Source: Winogradskyella alexanderae (GTDB lineage Bacteria > Bacteroidota > Bacteroidia > Flavobacteriales > Flavobacteriaceae). Taken from it: a stretch of 64,000 nt of DNA. Below the pieces are notes generated by a model. The model did not search any database. It was not told the origin of the DNA and worked only from the letters and a program-made list of their open reading frames with translations. This document shows, one piece after another, positions 63,198 to 64,000 of the stretch (position 1 is the first letter of the stretch; each line of letters opens with the position of its first letter). The translations under genes were made by a program, and so were the position numbers. The stretch lies in contig NZ_JAIUJR010000010.1 of NCBI RefSeq assembly GCF_020166335.1, positions 1-64,000 on the forward strand. The letters are read 5' to 3'.

Positions 63198-64000
63198 TGC
63201 TTTTAGTTTACACACATAAAATAACGCCACGACTTAAATACACCTTCAATCACATTTGTAAGAGGATTTTGGATGTAGATGTAAAGTATACTTCTAAAGT
63301 AGAAGATTTTATTGCTCACGAAAGCATAAAAATGTCTTACACTAAACAAGCACTGAGTAGTGAATTATTCGTTAGAAGCCATTCTCTTCTTTTTGAACAG
63401 GGACTTTCTGACATTGATATTAATGTTCAATCTTGGGAAGATACTAAAGGTTTTTTTCCCACAGGTGAAGGCAGTGATTTGCCTTATGATATTTTTGCAG
63501 CCTCTTTTTACCTATTAAGTAGATACGAAGAGTATTTACCACACGTTAGGGACGAATTTGGCAGATTTATGGCAAAAGAAAGTCTAGCGTACACGCATAG
63601 GTTCTTAAACCAACCTATTGTAGATATTTGGGCTTATAGGCTTAGAGATCTGCTAGTTAAAAAATTTCCAAAATTCAAGTTTAAAGAAAGAAGGTATAAT
63701 GTTAGACCAGTTATTGACGTACCTATGGCATATTTTTTTAAGAAAAAAGGTTTGTTGAGAACTATAGGAGGTACCTTAGCGGATATTGGGCGATTACGAT
63801 TTAGACAATTATACCAGCGCTATTCGGTTTTAATGGGTTTTAAGCGTGATCCTTATGATACGTTTAAATGGATTACTACAAAGCAAAAACAATCCAAAAG
63901 TAAATTTGTAGTGTTGTTTTTGCTGGGAGACTATTCTACTTATGATAAAAACATAAGTCCAAATAAAAAGGAATTTGTATCCTTAATTAAGTCCGTTGCG
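63197..64000 (+). CDS. Polysaccharide deacetylase-related protein, 5' part
   Basis: A reading frame from ATG 63197, overlapping the radC stop by one base, runs for 268 codons to the end of the window without a stop, so the C-terminus is missing. It begins LLVYTHKITPRLKYTFNHIC and contains GSDLPYDIFAASFYLLSRYEEYLPHVRD and IDVPMAYFFKKK. These fit the N-terminal extension found in flavobacterial polysaccharide deacetylase (DUF7033-like) proteins. The catalytic deacetylase motifs would lie beyond the window. I cannot assign a substrate. Confidence 0.6.
   Translation, partial: MLLVYTHKITPRLKYTFNHICKRILDVDVKYTSKVEDFIAHESIKMSYTKQALSSELFVRSHSLLFEQGLSDIDINVQSWEDTKGFFPTGEGSDLPYDIFAASFYLLSRYEEYLPHVRDEFGRFMAKESLAYTHRFLNQPIVDIWAYRLRDLLVKKFPKFKFKERRYNVRPVIDVPMAYFFKKKGLLRTIGGTLADIGRLRFRQLYQRYSVLMGFKRDPYDTFKWITTKQKQSKSKFVVLFLLGDYSTYDKNISPNKKEFVSLIKSVA

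Noticed and set aside
1-64000. CRISPR arrays, insertion sequences, integrases, toxin-antitoxin pairs
   Set aside because: No regularly spaced repeats, transposase or integrase motifs, or small paired genes of that type were seen.

Overview
The window is chromosomal DNA of a low-GC member of the Bacteroidetes, almost certainly a marine Flavobacteriaceae. The evidence is the type IX secretion and gliding genes gldJ, porU and porV beside murF, promoter-like sequences of the Bacteroidetes form TTG-N18/19-TAnnTTTG, the lack of clear Shine-Dalgarno sequences, and Flavobacteria-type proteins such as a GldJ lipoprotein, a NhaD antiporter and a PafA-like phosphatase. Nearly all of it is core chromosome. 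I see no insertion sequence, phage, integrase or CRISPR array.

Layout. 1-93: 3' end of a 5S rRNA gene and its terminator, so an rRNA operon lies to the left. 269-5915: acetate metabolism (pta-ackA), an acyl-CoA dehydrogenase on the other strand, and anmK. 5981-11880: one rightward run with an amino-acid dehydrogenase, nhaD, exbB-exbD-tonB and folC. 11898-12318: two valine tRNA genes with different anticodons, separated by a strongly structured spacer. 12393-20873: murF and gldJ leftward, porU and porV rightward. 20949-24174: cdd, pdhA and pdhC. 24258-33860: a lipoprotein peptidase, SDR and HAD enzymes, a very large predicted type IX cargo protein (FG-GAP repeats plus vanadium haloperoxidase-like domain), a SprT-like protein, a mannose-1-phosphate guanylyltransferase and a DUF389 membrane protein.

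33865-43394: mostly leftward, with a MlaE/MlaF-type transporter pair, a KASIII-proC-methyltransferase-glycosyltransferase operon and gcvP, interrupted by a rightward alkaline phosphatase-like lipoprotein. 43514-49060: a UbiA-like membrane protein, an ECF sigma factor with a small Cys/His protein, an M3 peptidase, purE and purK. 49214-53853: a fused hypoxanthine phosphoribosyltransferase-adenylate kinase, obgE, an ion channel and small membrane or lipoproteins. 53968-59076: a TetR regulator followed by a three-part exporter (ABC protein, HlyD-type adaptor, TolC-type outer membrane protein). 59144-64000: mpl, a YghX-like hydrolase operon, radC and the start of a deacetylase-like gene.

How the parts fit. 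Peptidoglycan synthesis and recycling are represented by murF, mpl and anmK. PorU and PorV are needed to process and attach cargo of the type IX system, and the protein at 26633-30670 carries a matching C-terminal sorting domain. Purine genes purE/purK and hpt-adk diverge from one short intergenic region.

The observations I would look at first are the cloverleaf-like spacer between the tRNA genes, the exporter ABC protein whose nucleotide-binding domain lacks several catalytic motifs, the mosaic haloperoxidase-like cargo protein, the HPRT-Adk fusion, a possible small RNA at 47336-47425, and three genes whose promoters sit five bases before the start codon. I do not see a clearly new multi-gene defence or mobile system here.
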